DNA of 64,000 nt from Petrachloros mirabilis ULC683 (lineage in GTDB: Bacteria > Cyanobacteriota > Cyanobacteriia > Thermosynechococcales > Thermosynechococcaceae). The position numbers and the translations under genes are program-made. The DNA lies in assembly GCF_009939295.1 (NCBI RefSeq), contig NZ_WVIC01000018.1:18682-82681 (forward strand), read 5' to 3'. Below are positions 7,657 to 15,861 of this stretch, one piece after another. Below the pieces are notes generated by a model that did no database searches, was not told the origin of the DNA, and was given only the letters and a program-made list of their open reading frames with translations. The stretch's first letter is position 1, and every line of letters starts with the position of its first letter.

Positions 7657-9402
7657 GTGTACTCCAGGGAGGCCATAGAGGGGATTGAACAAAAGGCTGT
7701 GACCAAATCAAGGCTGAATCTGAGGGATCCAAAGGGGCGGCCCTGGTTTGGTCAAGTCTTTCTGGCTGGAAATCCCCCTTTTTTGATGGTGTTGCTGGCT
7801 GCTGTGCCAGCAACAGGTATTCTTTTGCTGTTATTTTATTTGGGGATGCGAGCTGCTGGGGCGGGGCTGCCAGAGTTTTGGGCGATTATCTCCCAGCCCC
7901 GTACCCTTGAAGTGCTCCTCAACAGTATTGGGATGACGGTGGCCATTACGCTGCTATCGGCTTTAATTGCGATTCCCCTGGCTTTTTTGACGGTGCGCAC
8001 GGATTTGCCCTGGCGACGGTTTTGGTTGGTGGTGACGACTTTGCCCTTGGCGATTCCAACCTATGTGGGCAGTTTTGCCCTGATTGCGGCTGTGGGGCCT
8101 CGGGGCAGTATTTTGCAAATGCTCCTGCAACCCTTGGGGGTGGAGCGTTTACCGTCCATTTATGGGTGGCCTGGGGTGATTTTAGCCATTGGTCTATTTA
8201 CTTATCCCTATCTTTTGTTGAGTGTGCGGGCGGGACTCCAAGGGATGGATCCCAGTATGGAGGAGTCGGCTCGGGTGCTGGGCTATGGATCGCGCGCCAC
8301 CTTTTTGAAGGTCACATTGCCACAACTGCGTCCTTCGATTGCGGCGGGCTCTTTGCTGGTGGCGTTGTACGCTCTCCAAGATTTTGGCACACCTGGATTG
8401 ATGCGGTTTAACTCGTTTACCCGTGCCATTTTTATCCAGTATCGAGCCAGTTTTAACCGCAATACGGCGGCGGCGTTGGCTCTGGTTTTAGTGGTGCTAG
8501 TGCTGGGAATTTTGTTCTTGGAATATTGGGCGCGATCGCGAGCCGTCTACTACAGCCGAGGATCTGCCGTTCCCCGCGAGCAGACCTTAATTCCCCTAGG
8601 GAGATGGAAGTGGCCTGCCGTGGTTTTCTGTGCGCTAATTGCCAGTATCAGCTTCGCCATGCCAATTGGTGTCATTGCCTTCTGGCTGATTCGAGGCTTG
8701 ATCTATGGTGGTGCCAGCGATCGCCTCTTGTCTACGCTCTTGCCTATTATTTGGAACTCCGTTTATGCTGCTGGCCTGGCAGCCTTAATCGCTATTATCT
8801 TTGCCCTACCCGTCGCCATCTTATCGGTGCGATTCCCCAGTCGCCTGTCAACCTTGCTAGAGCGCTGTTCCTATTTGGGATTTGGAATGCCTGGGATTGT
8901 CGTGGCGCTCACCCTAGTATTTTTTGGTGCCAACTTTGCCCCATGGTTGTACCAAAAACTTCCCATGATGCTGTTTGCCTACCTGGTATTGTTTTTACCC
9001 CAGGCCATTGGCACCATCCGCAGTTCTCTGTTGCAAGTTAACCCCTCCTTAGAAGAGTCAGCACGGGTCTTGGGTCGTAGCCCTTGGCAAACCCTCCAAG
9101 AAGTCACCCTGCCTCTAGTTCGACCGGGAATTATCAGTGGGGGCATGTTGATTTTCCTGACTGCGATGAAAGAACTGCCAGCCACCCTGCTCCTGGCTCC
9201 CATTGGCTTTAGAACTCTAGCCACCCAAATTTGGCAAGCCACTGCCGAAGATGCTGCCTTTGCCAACGCGGCGGCGGCAGCTCTGGCCATTTTGGCCGTG
9301 TCTACTCTGTCCACCCTGATCATCCTGTCTCAGGAGCGCATTTTGCCTAGACCCAATCTGTCCAGCAGCCGCAATGATTCAACCTCGATTATAGATAGCT
9401 AG
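7657..9402 (+). CDS. futB: Fe(III) ABC transporter permease, FutB type
   Basis: A 581-residue inner-membrane permease made of two fused binding-protein-dependent transport domains, as in FutB/SfuB/FbpB. Each half has about six membrane segments and one EAA loop that contacts the ATPase: ESARVLGYGSRATFLKVTLP in the first half and ESARVLGRSPWQTLQEVTLP in the second. The GTG start at 7657 has GGAG upstream; another GTG at 7699 is possible. It follows futA2 by 45 bp. No FutC-type ATP-binding subunit is present in the window; in Synechocystis the fut genes are scattered, so the ATPase may be elsewhere. Its 3' end overlaps the convergent pentapeptide gene by 14 bp. Confidence 0.93.
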   Translation: MYSREAIEGIEQKAVTKSRLNLRDPKGRPWFGQVFLAGNPPFLMVLLAAVPATGILLLLFYLGMRAAGAGLPEFWAIISQPRTLEVLLNSIGMTVAITLLSALIAIPLAFLTVRTDLPWRRFWLVVTTLPLAIPTYVGSFALIAAVGPRGSILQMLLQPLGVERLPSIYGWPGVILAIGLFTYPYLLLSVRAGLQGMDPSMEESARVLGYGSRATFLKVTLPQLRPSIAAGSLLVALYALQDFGTPGLMRFNSFTRAIFIQYRASFNRNTAAALALVLVVLVLGILFLEYWARSRAVYYSRGSAVPREQTLIPLGRWKWPAVVFCALIASISFAMPIGVIAFWLIRGLIYGGASDRLLSTLLPIIWNSVYAAGLAALIAIIFALPVAILSVRFPSRLSTLLERCSYLGFGMPGIVVALTLVFFGANFAPWLYQKLPMMLFAYLVLFLPQAIGTIRSSLLQVNPSLEESARVLGRSPWQTLQEVTLPLVRPGIISGGMLIFLTAMKELPATLLLAPIGFRTLATQIWQATAEDAAFANAAAAALAILAVSTLSTLIILSQERILPRPNLSSSRNDSTSIIDS

Positions 9403-10381
9403 AGCCATCGGGCATGGTTGCCCCCGTCAAAATTGCCTGAGTCAGGATAGCTGAGCTGAGCTCAGCTCTGGATAAATTAGCATCAGTTAGGTCAGCCTGG
9501 GTCAAATTGGTTCGAGCCAGATAAGCCTCAACCAACATTGCCCCTACCAGGGATGCCCCCTGAAGATTGGCACGACTCAAATCCACCCGGCTTAGTTTGG
9601 CCTGCTTCAAATTAGCTTGCGCTAAAGTAGCCTGACCCAACTTGGCATCTGCCAGTAATGCCCCTTCTAAGTTGCAGGCTGTGAGGTTGGCCCCCTGAAG
9701 CAACACCCTTTCTAGGCGAGCAATTTGGAGTTGGGCACCGGACAAATCAGCCCCGGACAGATTGGCATCTGAAAGTGAAGCATCTTTAAAGTTGGCCTCT
9801 CGGAGGTTAGCCCCCGAAAGATCAGTACTCCGCAAGTTAGCCTCTCGCAAATTTGCCCCTTCTAAATTAACTCGGGAGAGATTGGCTCCTTTGAGGTTAG
9901 CCCCGCGCAGATCCACTTCGGTCAAAATTGCCCCGCGCAAATCAGTGCAGTCGCCTCGAGTTTCTTCCCGCAAATTAGCTCCTCGCAGGCAAGCGCCCCG
10001 CAGATTGGTACTCATCAACTGAGCTTCCCGCAGATCAGCATCCAGTAAATTTGCATCCATGAGATCGGCCAACGCGAGTTGAACGGCGAACAAAGTTGCC
10101 CCTTGGAGGCTAGCCCCGTGAAGATTGGCATCCGTCAAGTTAGCCTGCCCCAAGTCTGCCTGGTTGAGGTTGGCTCCACTGAGATTAGCCTGCGCTAAAT
10201 TACAGTGCCGCAAGTTAGCTCGACTCAGGTAGGCTAAGCTCAAATCCGCACCTGCTAGGTCACAGTGCTGTAGATTGGCTCCAATCAGGTCAGCCCCAAC
10301 GAGATCAAAATTCCGCAGCGACTGACCCCGAAAATCTGTCTTCCCTGATGCATATAAATCCAGTAAATCATTAGCATTCAT
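9389..10381 (-). CDS. Pentapeptide repeat protein
   Basis: A 330-residue protein built almost wholly of A(D/N)LXX pentapeptide repeats from about residue 25 to 320, predicted to fold as a right-handed quadrilateral beta-helix. A break at about 145-150 (NLREETRGDCTDLRG) interrupts the regular pattern. The last residues, TMPDGSSYL, resemble the ending of the other pentapeptide protein in this window. No signal peptide. Its ATG overlaps the stop of the upstream gene (ATGA), so the two are translationally coupled. Biochemical role unknown; such proteins in cyanobacteria have been found in several compartments. Confidence 0.9.
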   Translation of the reverse strand: MNANDLLDLYASGKTDFRGQSLRNFDLVGADLIGANLQHCDLAGADLSLAYLSRANLRHCNLAQANLSGANLNQADLGQANLTDANLHGASLQGATLFAVQLALADLMDANLLDADLREAQLMSTNLRGACLRGANLREETRGDCTDLRGAILTEVDLRGANLKGANLSRVNLEGANLREANLRSTDLSGANLREANFKDASLSDANLSGADLSGAQLQIARLERVLLQGANLTACNLEGALLADAKLGQATLAQANLKQAKLSRVDLSRANLQGASLVGAMLVEAYLARTNLTQADLTDANLSRAELSSAILTQAILTGATMPDGSSYL

Positions 10382-11322
10382 TGTGGGCGCACAAAAAATT
10401 GACAGGTCAAGTCAGCGTCGTCATCGACCTCGGAAGAGGGATGGGGTGACCCCATAGCGGAGGCTAGGGTCATTAAATCAACGGTAGCGTTGAAGCCAGT
10501 CAACAAAGATTGAGAGTCCTCTGTAGCCGGCCCGGTTGTTTGCTCGTAGAGGGGGCGCACAGCCCGAACAATGGCCTCAGCGTCCTGACGCATTTGTTCT
10601 AGAGGCGGCAATTCGGCAAATCCTGTAGCCAACTGATCGAGGCATTGTTCAAGACGGCTGGCCATTGGATAAGACTGAACGAGCTGCCGAATGAGTTGAT
10701 CCAAAGACCATTGCTGGAGACTGTCCCAGTCCTGACGACTAAAGCCAAATGGATGATCCACGGCTGAAAAGATTAAAATCTTAGCCCGGAGGGGATTGGC
10801 GTATTTGATGATTGCTAATCGAGCCTCAAAGTGGTCATAGTCAAGATCTGCCATGCCCTCCGTGGCTCTGGGGTGAGGGGGGGGTTGGGTTGCTGGCGGT
10901 AGGGTAGCGGGCGGTACTGTAGCGGGTGGCACTGTAGCGAGTGGCACTAGGGTGGGTGAAGCTGTGGTTGGCGGCACTATGGCGGGGGTTGCCGGGGAGC
11001 TTACCGTTTCTCGTGGAGTATTGTGAGAGGTGTAGAGTGGGCTGACAATGCCGAGGATAATCTGGCTAATGGCTAGGTATCGCTCAGGTTTATTGAGTTG
11101 CTTTGCAACCTGGATAAGCTGCCCCTGCAAAGCTGCTGGGGTTGGGGCTTGCTGCTGTAAGGATTGAATCAGTCCTAAAATCGGGGCGTTGAGCAAAATT
11201 TGGGGATCATTTTCCCAGCGATGATGGTAAATCGCGTATATCAGCTTATGGATGCGGAGTGCTTCGGGGTGCTGTTGAAGCATATCCACAATGGCTGTCA
11301 ACGTGGGGTCAGAAAAAGCCAT
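10378..11322 (-). CDS. Protein of unknown function coupled to a pentapeptide repeat protein
   Basis: A 314-residue protein that I do not recognise. The N-terminal ~115 residues look helical (SDPTLTAIVDMLQQHPEALR, then KLIYAIYHHRWENDP). A low-complexity Thr/Pro/Val linker with repeated PPAT units covers about 118-158, and a second, mostly helical domain runs to the end. No membrane segment or signal peptide. The start is ATG at 11322; a TTG two codons earlier is possible. No Shine-Dalgarno is visible on the coding strand. Its TGA overlaps the ATG of the pentapeptide gene, so the products probably act together. Confidence 0.75.
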   Translation of the reverse strand: MAFSDPTLTAIVDMLQQHPEALRIHKLIYAIYHHRWENDPQILLNAPILGLIQSLQQQAPTPAALQGQLIQVAKQLNKPERYLAISQIILGIVSPLYTSHNTPRETVSSPATPAIVPPTTASPTLVPLATVPPATVPPATLPPATQPPPHPRATEGMADLDYDHFEARLAIIKYANPLRAKILIFSAVDHPFGFSRQDWDSLQQWSLDQLIRQLVQSYPMASRLEQCLDQLATGFAELPPLEQMRQDAEAIVRAVRPLYEQTTGPATEDSQSLLTGFNATVDLMTLASAMGSPHPSSEVDDDADLTCQFFVRPQ

Positions 11323-11424
11323 GTTCAATCTGGGAGGAGAAATCTGATAGAAGAAAAATATGCTAATGTGTCACCCTAGCACTTATAGTATTCCCCTGCC
11401 GGTTGTAAAAGAGCATTCTATGAG

Positions 11425-12453
11425 ATGCAAGGATTATCACAAACTGTGACTTCTCGTCTGGCAACCCCTTTAGCTATTGGAAATTGTCAAGTCAATAGTC
11501 GGGTTTTGCAGTCTCCCTTATCTGGGGTGACAGACCTGGTCTTTCGAGGTTTGGTGCGCCGCTACGCGCCAGAGTCTATGCTGTATACGGAAATGATTCA
11601 TGCCAGCCAGGTGACCCATGTGCGAGAACTGCCCAAAGTCATGGAGATTGATTCCCAAGAACATCCTATCAGTATGCAACTGTTTGACGGTCGTCCAGAC
11701 TTTATGGGAGAAGCGGCGCAAGTGGCGGTTGCTGGGGGTGCTGCCACGATTGATATCAATATGGGGTGTCCGGTGAACAAAATCACCAAAAAAGGTGGGG
11801 GGTCTTCGCTATTGCGCAACCCAGGGTTGGCAGAGTCTCTGGTGAGTACGGTGGTGAATGCGGTTTCCGTGCCGGTGACGGTTAAAACGCGTTTGGGTTG
11901 GGATGAAGCGGAAATCACTATTCTCGATTTTGCTCGCCGGATGCAGGATGCGGGGGCTCAGATGATCACCATTCATGGTCGTACTCGTGCTCAAGGGTAT
12001 CAAGGTGCTGCCCGCTGGGAGTGGATTGGGCGCGTTAAGGCGGCTCTTACGGTTCCGGTGATTGCCAATGGTGATATTGTCTCAGTAGAGTCTGCGATAC
12101 AGTGTCTGGCGGAAACGGGAGCCGATGGCGTTATGTGCTCTCGGGGAACGTTAGGAAATCCTTTTTTGGTGGGTGAAATTGATCAATTTCTGAAAACGGG
12201 TCAGATGCCCCCCACGGTGACGGTCATTGAGCGGCTGCGTTGTGCCCAGGAACATTTACAGTCTTTGTGGTGCTATAAGGGTCAGCGCGGGATTCAGCAG
12301 GCCCGAAAACACATGACTTGGTATGTCAAAGGGTTTGCTGGAGCGGCTGAACTGCGCGATCAACTCTGTGTGATGGACTCTGTAGCGACGGGTCTGGCTT
12401 TGCTGGAGTCGGCTATTCTGCGACTCCAGAATGCTGCGGACGCGCTACCATGA
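11425..12453 (+). CDS. dus: tRNA-dihydrouridine synthase (Dus/NifR3 family)
   Basis: A 342-residue flavoenzyme that reduces uridines in the D-loop of tRNA with NADPH. TIM-barrel motifs are all visible: LQSPLSGVTDLVFR near the N-terminus, NMGCP with the catalytic Cys115, the conserved KKGGGSSLLRNP, VKTRLGWD, IHGRTRAQGYQG (183-194) and the phosphate-binding SRGTLGNP (about 239-246). Length fits bacterial DusB-type enzymes. The start at 11425 has no strong ribosome site. It is followed 36 bp later by a HEAT-repeat gene and then tsaE, all on the same strand. Confidence 0.93.
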   Translation: MQGLSQTVTSRLATPLAIGNCQVNSRVLQSPLSGVTDLVFRGLVRRYAPESMLYTEMIHASQVTHVRELPKVMEIDSQEHPISMQLFDGRPDFMGEAAQVAVAGGAATIDINMGCPVNKITKKGGGSSLLRNPGLAESLVSTVVNAVSVPVTVKTRLGWDEAEITILDFARRMQDAGAQMITIHGRTRAQGYQGAARWEWIGRVKAALTVPVIANGDIVSVESAIQCLAETGADGVMCSRGTLGNPFLVGEIDQFLKTGQMPPTVTVIERLRCAQEHLQSLWCYKGQRGIQQARKHMTWYVKGFAGAAELRDQLCVMDSVATGLALLESAILRLQNAADALP

Positions 12454-12489
12454 AAGCCAGTTCATAAACTAGTTTGATTGTGTGAGGGC

Positions 12490-13161
12490 ATGTCTCAGTC
12501 TGATTTACAAGACCTTGCAGCGCAACTTGAAAGTGGCAATTCTCGCGATCGCATGTTGGCCTTAGCGGCTCTGCGAGAATTTCCCGCTGTAGACGCGGTA
12601 CCGCTAATCAAGAAAGTCCTTTACGACGACAATATTCCGATCCGCTCTATGGCCATCTTTGCCCTGGGGGTCAAGCCTACTGAGGAATGCTACCCCATTT
12701 TGGTCACCCTATTGGAAGCGGATGAAGACTATGGCATCCGCGCTGATGCAGCAGGAGCCCTAGGCTACCTGGGGGATGTCCGTGCCTTTGAATCGCTGGT
12801 GCGGGCGTTTTACGAAGATACCAGTTGGCTGGTGCGCTTCAGTGCGGCGGTGGCTCTCGGCAACTTAGGTGAACCCCGTGCCCAACCCGTATTGCTGGAT
12901 GCCCTCAAAAGTTCAGAAGTCGTGGTACAACAGGCTGCGATCTCAGCCCTTGGGGAAATCGGTGCCATTGAAGCCATTGAAGCCATTCTTGAGTTTGTGC
13001 AATCTGAAGACTGGCTGATTCGTCAGCGCCTCGCCGAAGCCTTAGGAAACCTCAACGATCCCCAAAGCCTGTCGGCTCTCAAATATCTGCAAAAAGATAG
13101 CCACCCTCAAGTGGCCGAGGCCGCCACCCATGCCCTGCTCCGACTACAATCTGAGTCATGA
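12490..13161 (+). CDS. HEAT repeat protein (PBS lyase / NblB-like)
   Basis: A 223-residue all-helical protein of about six HEAT repeats (RSMAIFALG, RADAAGALGYLGD, RFSAAVALGNLGE, QQAAISALGEIG, RQRLAEALGNLND, AEAATHALLRLQ). The family includes phycobilin lyase subunits CpcE/CpcF and phycobilisome-degradation protein NblB; which of these it is cannot be told from reading. I take ATG at 12490; a TTG four codons earlier opens the frame. Its stop overlaps the tsaE start (ATGA), so it is coupled to a tRNA-modification gene, which makes a strictly phycobilisome role less certain. A second HEAT protein of similar size lies at 32724. Confidence 0.85.
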   Translation: MSQSDLQDLAAQLESGNSRDRMLALAALREFPAVDAVPLIKKVLYDDNIPIRSMAIFALGVKPTEECYPILVTLLEADEDYGIRADAAGALGYLGDVRAFESLVRAFYEDTSWLVRFSAAVALGNLGEPRAQPVLLDALKSSEVVVQQAAISALGEIGAIEAIEAILEFVQSEDWLIRQRLAEALGNLNDPQSLSALKYLQKDSHPQVAEAATHALLRLQSES

Positions 13162-13619
13162 CCTCATCCCTCTGGCTCCCCAACCTCCAAGCCACACAAG
13201 CCTTGGGGGTGACTTTGGGAGAAACCCTAAGCCCAGGGACTGTGATCCTCCTAACCGGAGATCTCGGTAGTGGCAAGACCACCCTAATTCAGAGCTTAGG
13301 CCAGGGGTTAGGCATTACCGATGTCATTGTCAGCCCCACCTTTACCCTGATCCAGGAATATCCAGAAGGACGAGTTCCCCTCTATCACTTTGACCTGTAT
13401 CGGTTGACCCCCCCAGAGGTGGCAGAGCTACACCCCGAACTCTACTGGCAGGGCACCGAGATCCCTTTGGGAATTGTAGCCATTGAATGGCCAGAACAAT
13501 TGTCCCAGTGGCCTTCTGACTACCTACAACTGCGGCTCAGCCATCGAGACAACGGTCGCCAACTAGACTGGCACCACCAAGGCAAAGGAAATATACCGCC
13601 CCCCTTGCTGAGCCTATGA
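13158..13619 (+). CDS. tsaE: TsaE, tRNA threonylcarbamoyladenosine biosynthesis ATPase
   Basis: A 153-residue P-loop ATPase that works with TsaB and TsaD to make t6A37 in ANN-decoding tRNAs. Walker A GDLGSGKTT (34-42), SPTFTL (59-64), HFDLYR (78-83) and IEWPE (about 109-113) are the family hallmarks. The ATG overlaps the stop of the HEAT gene. The 3' end overlaps the end of the convergent radical SAM gene by 6 bp. Length is typical of TsaE/YjeE. Confidence 0.94.
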   Translation: MTSSLWLPNLQATQALGVTLGETLSPGTVILLTGDLGSGKTTLIQSLGQGLGITDVIVSPTFTLIQEYPEGRVPLYHFDLYRLTPPEVAELHPELYWQGTEIPLGIVAIEWPEQLSQWPSDYLQLRLSHRDNGRQLDWHHQGKGNIPPPLLSL

Positions 13620-15197
13620 GGCACGAGCCATCGGTAGCGCGTCCGGGCGCTCAGTGGCAGCCTGAGCGAGGTAGGCTGCCAACTGAGCTTCAATTTCAGA
13701 GCGGACAATTTCCCGATAGTCAATGAAGTGCTCCAGATGGGCACAGTTGACGATGTAAGCTTTCAACATGCGGGGGTTACGCCGAGCCATTGCCCCCAAC
13801 TGTCGCCAAAACAGCCCCCGAGTCGATCGCCGAATACCCTGACGCCAAGTAATAATCATCAACGCCCGCAAATCAGCCAACTCCGGCTGCACAAAAGCGC
13901 GTTTGAACTTTCTTGGCTGCATGTCCACAAAATGGCGGAAGACCCGCCCCAGATAGCGGTGGGGGTCATACAACTCCCAGAAGCAGCGAACATATTCCTG
14001 GGCAATGTCCTCTAGGGGACGGGTGGGGACAAAGTTCATGAGGGTGGCTTGATGACCATTGGCTTCCTGTTCCCTCCCTTGGAGACGTCCTTCGCGCTCT
14101 AGCCGATGCCACAGTGCCGTGTTGGGCAAAGCCTGCAACATGCTAAAGAGCGCTTGGGGAATGGCAGTGGCCTCGACAAACTCAATGATGCGATCGCCCG
14201 CTCTTGGCTTTTCGCCATCAAAGCCGACAATAAATCCAGCCATCACCCGCAACCCAGCCTTATTAATCGATTGCACCGTCTCAACCAGAGGACTACGGGT
14301 GTTTTGGTGTTTTTGAGTGTGAGAGAGACTGTCCGTATCAGGGGTCTCAATCCCTAAGAAAACCGCCGTAAAGTTGGCCGCAATCATCATTTGCATCAGC
14401 TCTGCATCCTGCGCCAAATCCACCGAGGCTTCCGTGGAAAAACTAAAGGGGTATCCCCGCTCCTGCATCCAGGGCACTAGAGCCTGCAACATCCGCTTGA
14501 CATTGCGCTTGTTGCCAATGAAGTTATCGTCCACCATGAATACCGACCGTCGCCAGCCCAGGTCGTAGAGCACCTGTAGCTCCGCCAGCAATTGTTCCGG
14601 GGTCTTGGTGCGCGGCTTGCGACCATACAAGACAATAATGTCGCAAAATTCACACTGGTAGGGGCAGCCTCGGGAGAACTGCACCGACATCTCGCTGTAG
14701 GCACTTAAATCCAGAAGGTCAAACCGGGGAATCGGAGATGTGGTGACATCTGGCTTTTCCCCATCAGCGCGAAAGACCCCCTCAGTCTCGCCACGCCCCA
14801 GGGCTTCAACCCAGAGGGGGAGGGTAATTTCGCCCTCATCTAAAACCAAAAAGTCAGCCCCCGCAGCTTTGATTGGCTCGGGCACTGAAGTGGCAAAGGG
14901 CCCCCCCACAGCCACGGGCTTGCCTCGCCGTTTGGCTTCTGCAATTAAATCAAACAGATCTGCTTTCTGCACAATCATGCCAGACAAGATCACCAATTCT
15001 GCCCAGTACCAGTCGGCTTCTGTTTCGGGGCGAACATTGCGGTCAACCAGGCGAAATTCCCAAGTCTGGGGCAAGATCGCGGCAACAGTAATCAAGCTCA
15101 GCGGTGGCAGTGAAACTTGGCGGCCAATCAGTTCTAAAGCTTTATCAAAAGACCAAAACGACTTCGGAAATTTGGGATTTAACAGGAGCGCTCGCAT
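13614..15197 (-). CDS. B12-binding domain radical SAM protein (DUF4070 family, HpnP-like)
   Basis: A 527-residue cobalamin-dependent radical SAM enzyme. The N-terminal ~140 residues match a B12-binding Rossmann domain (LSGMIVQ, VAVGGPFATS, LVLDEGEIT). The [4Fe-4S]/SAM motif CPYQCEFC has cysteines at 178, 182 and 185; the C-terminal DUF4070-type region includes FVPTRPLEDIA. The hopanoid C-2 methylase HpnP belongs to this broad group and shares several motifs, but nothing here fixes the substrate. I start at ATG 15197 (MRALLLNPKFPKSFW), as homologues do; the frame is open 12 codons further. It reads convergently with tsaE. Confidence 0.85.
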   Translation of the reverse strand: MRALLLNPKFPKSFWSFDKALELIGRQVSLPPLSLITVAAILPQTWEFRLVDRNVRPETEADWYWAELVILSGMIVQKADLFDLIAEAKRRGKPVAVGGPFATSVPEPIKAAGADFLVLDEGEITLPLWVEALGRGETEGVFRADGEKPDVTTSPIPRFDLLDLSAYSEMSVQFSRGCPYQCEFCDIIVLYGRKPRTKTPEQLLAELQVLYDLGWRRSVFMVDDNFIGNKRNVKRMLQALVPWMQERGYPFSFSTEASVDLAQDAELMQMMIAANFTAVFLGIETPDTDSLSHTQKHQNTRSPLVETVQSINKAGLRVMAGFIVGFDGEKPRAGDRIIEFVEATAIPQALFSMLQALPNTALWHRLEREGRLQGREQEANGHQATLMNFVPTRPLEDIAQEYVRCFWELYDPHRYLGRVFRHFVDMQPRKFKRAFVQPELADLRALMIITWRQGIRRSTRGLFWRQLGAMARRNPRMLKAYIVNCAHLEHFIDYREIVRSEIEAQLAAYLAQAATERPDALPMARAS

Positions 15198-15697
15198 GAA
15201 GAGTAGCCTTTGGGGAAAAGAAGCTGGAAGCAAAAGGTAAGACCATAAGGTCTCTCGAAAGCCTTAGAAAAGCCAATTTTTCTGGATTTTACCCCGATTT
15301 TTGGCGACCCTGGTGGATTGTTAGAAATTGTCGTGACTTAGAGTCCCATCACCCATCTAAAGCAATAGAAGCCTCCCTGATTGACTGCCCAAACTCACTG
15401 CCTTCATCCCCTAGCGCCTGCTCCTCTTGTGGGAGAACGGGAACAAGCGTGGATACAGACCCCCAGCCGCTATCCCGCTCTGGCAAAGGGGTTGGGGGTC
15501 TTAAAGAGGCATCAGTCAACCCTGAGGCTTCCATATTCTTCGGGTGAAATCTAATTTGCCGTAACGTAAGTTTACATTTCCCAGATGGATTAATAAGAAT
15601 TAATAGCACTGATTGAGGCCAAGGTATTTACAATGCGACTTGACCATACTATTAATAGCTATATCATTCCAGTTCCTTTGAATAAGTATATTTTCTT
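15198..15697. other. Non-coding stretch with degraded REP-like sequence
   Basis: 500 bp without a convincing gene. The middle (about 15390-15510) holds broken copies of GC-rich palindromic text of the kind common between cyanobacterial genes, for example ctcttgtgggagaacggg and gcaaaggggttgggggtc. An 86-codon minus-strand frame there encodes only this low-complexity material. The right third is AT-rich and probably holds the promoter of the small gene at 15698. Confidence 0.5.
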
Positions 15698-15850
15698 ATG
15701 AATTCATTCTCCTCACTGATTCGCTCTAAAACCAGCATGGCCATTGGTCTATACATATTAGTATTTGTCAGTTTAGGGGTATTGGCTCGCGCTCAACTCA
15801 ATGCTATGCAGTTAGTCCAGCCCAGTCGAGCCGTCCTGGGCGGCCAATAA
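15698..15850 (+). CDS. Putative small membrane protein (50 aa)
   Basis: An ATG-started frame of 50 codons ending in TAA. The product has a basic N-terminus (SLIRSKTSMA), one strongly hydrophobic segment (residues 15-30, IGLYILVFVSLGVLA) and a short tail RAQLNAMQLVQPSRAVLGGQ, the pattern of a single-pass membrane miniprotein or a cleaved signal sequence. It lies in AT-rich DNA with its stop 11 bp from the end of the convergent uvrC. No Shine-Dalgarno is clear. I do not recognise the family. The coherent topology is the main support. Confidence 0.45.
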   Translation: MNSFSSLIRSKTSMAIGLYILVFVSLGVLARAQLNAMQLVQPSRAVLGGQ

Positions 15851-15861
15851 AGAGATTGACC

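Noticed and set aside
15349..15609. 86-codon minus-strand frame
   Set aside because: Its translation (PPTPLPERDSGWGS and similar) is what REP-like GC-rich repeats give in many places; no ribosome site, no domain.
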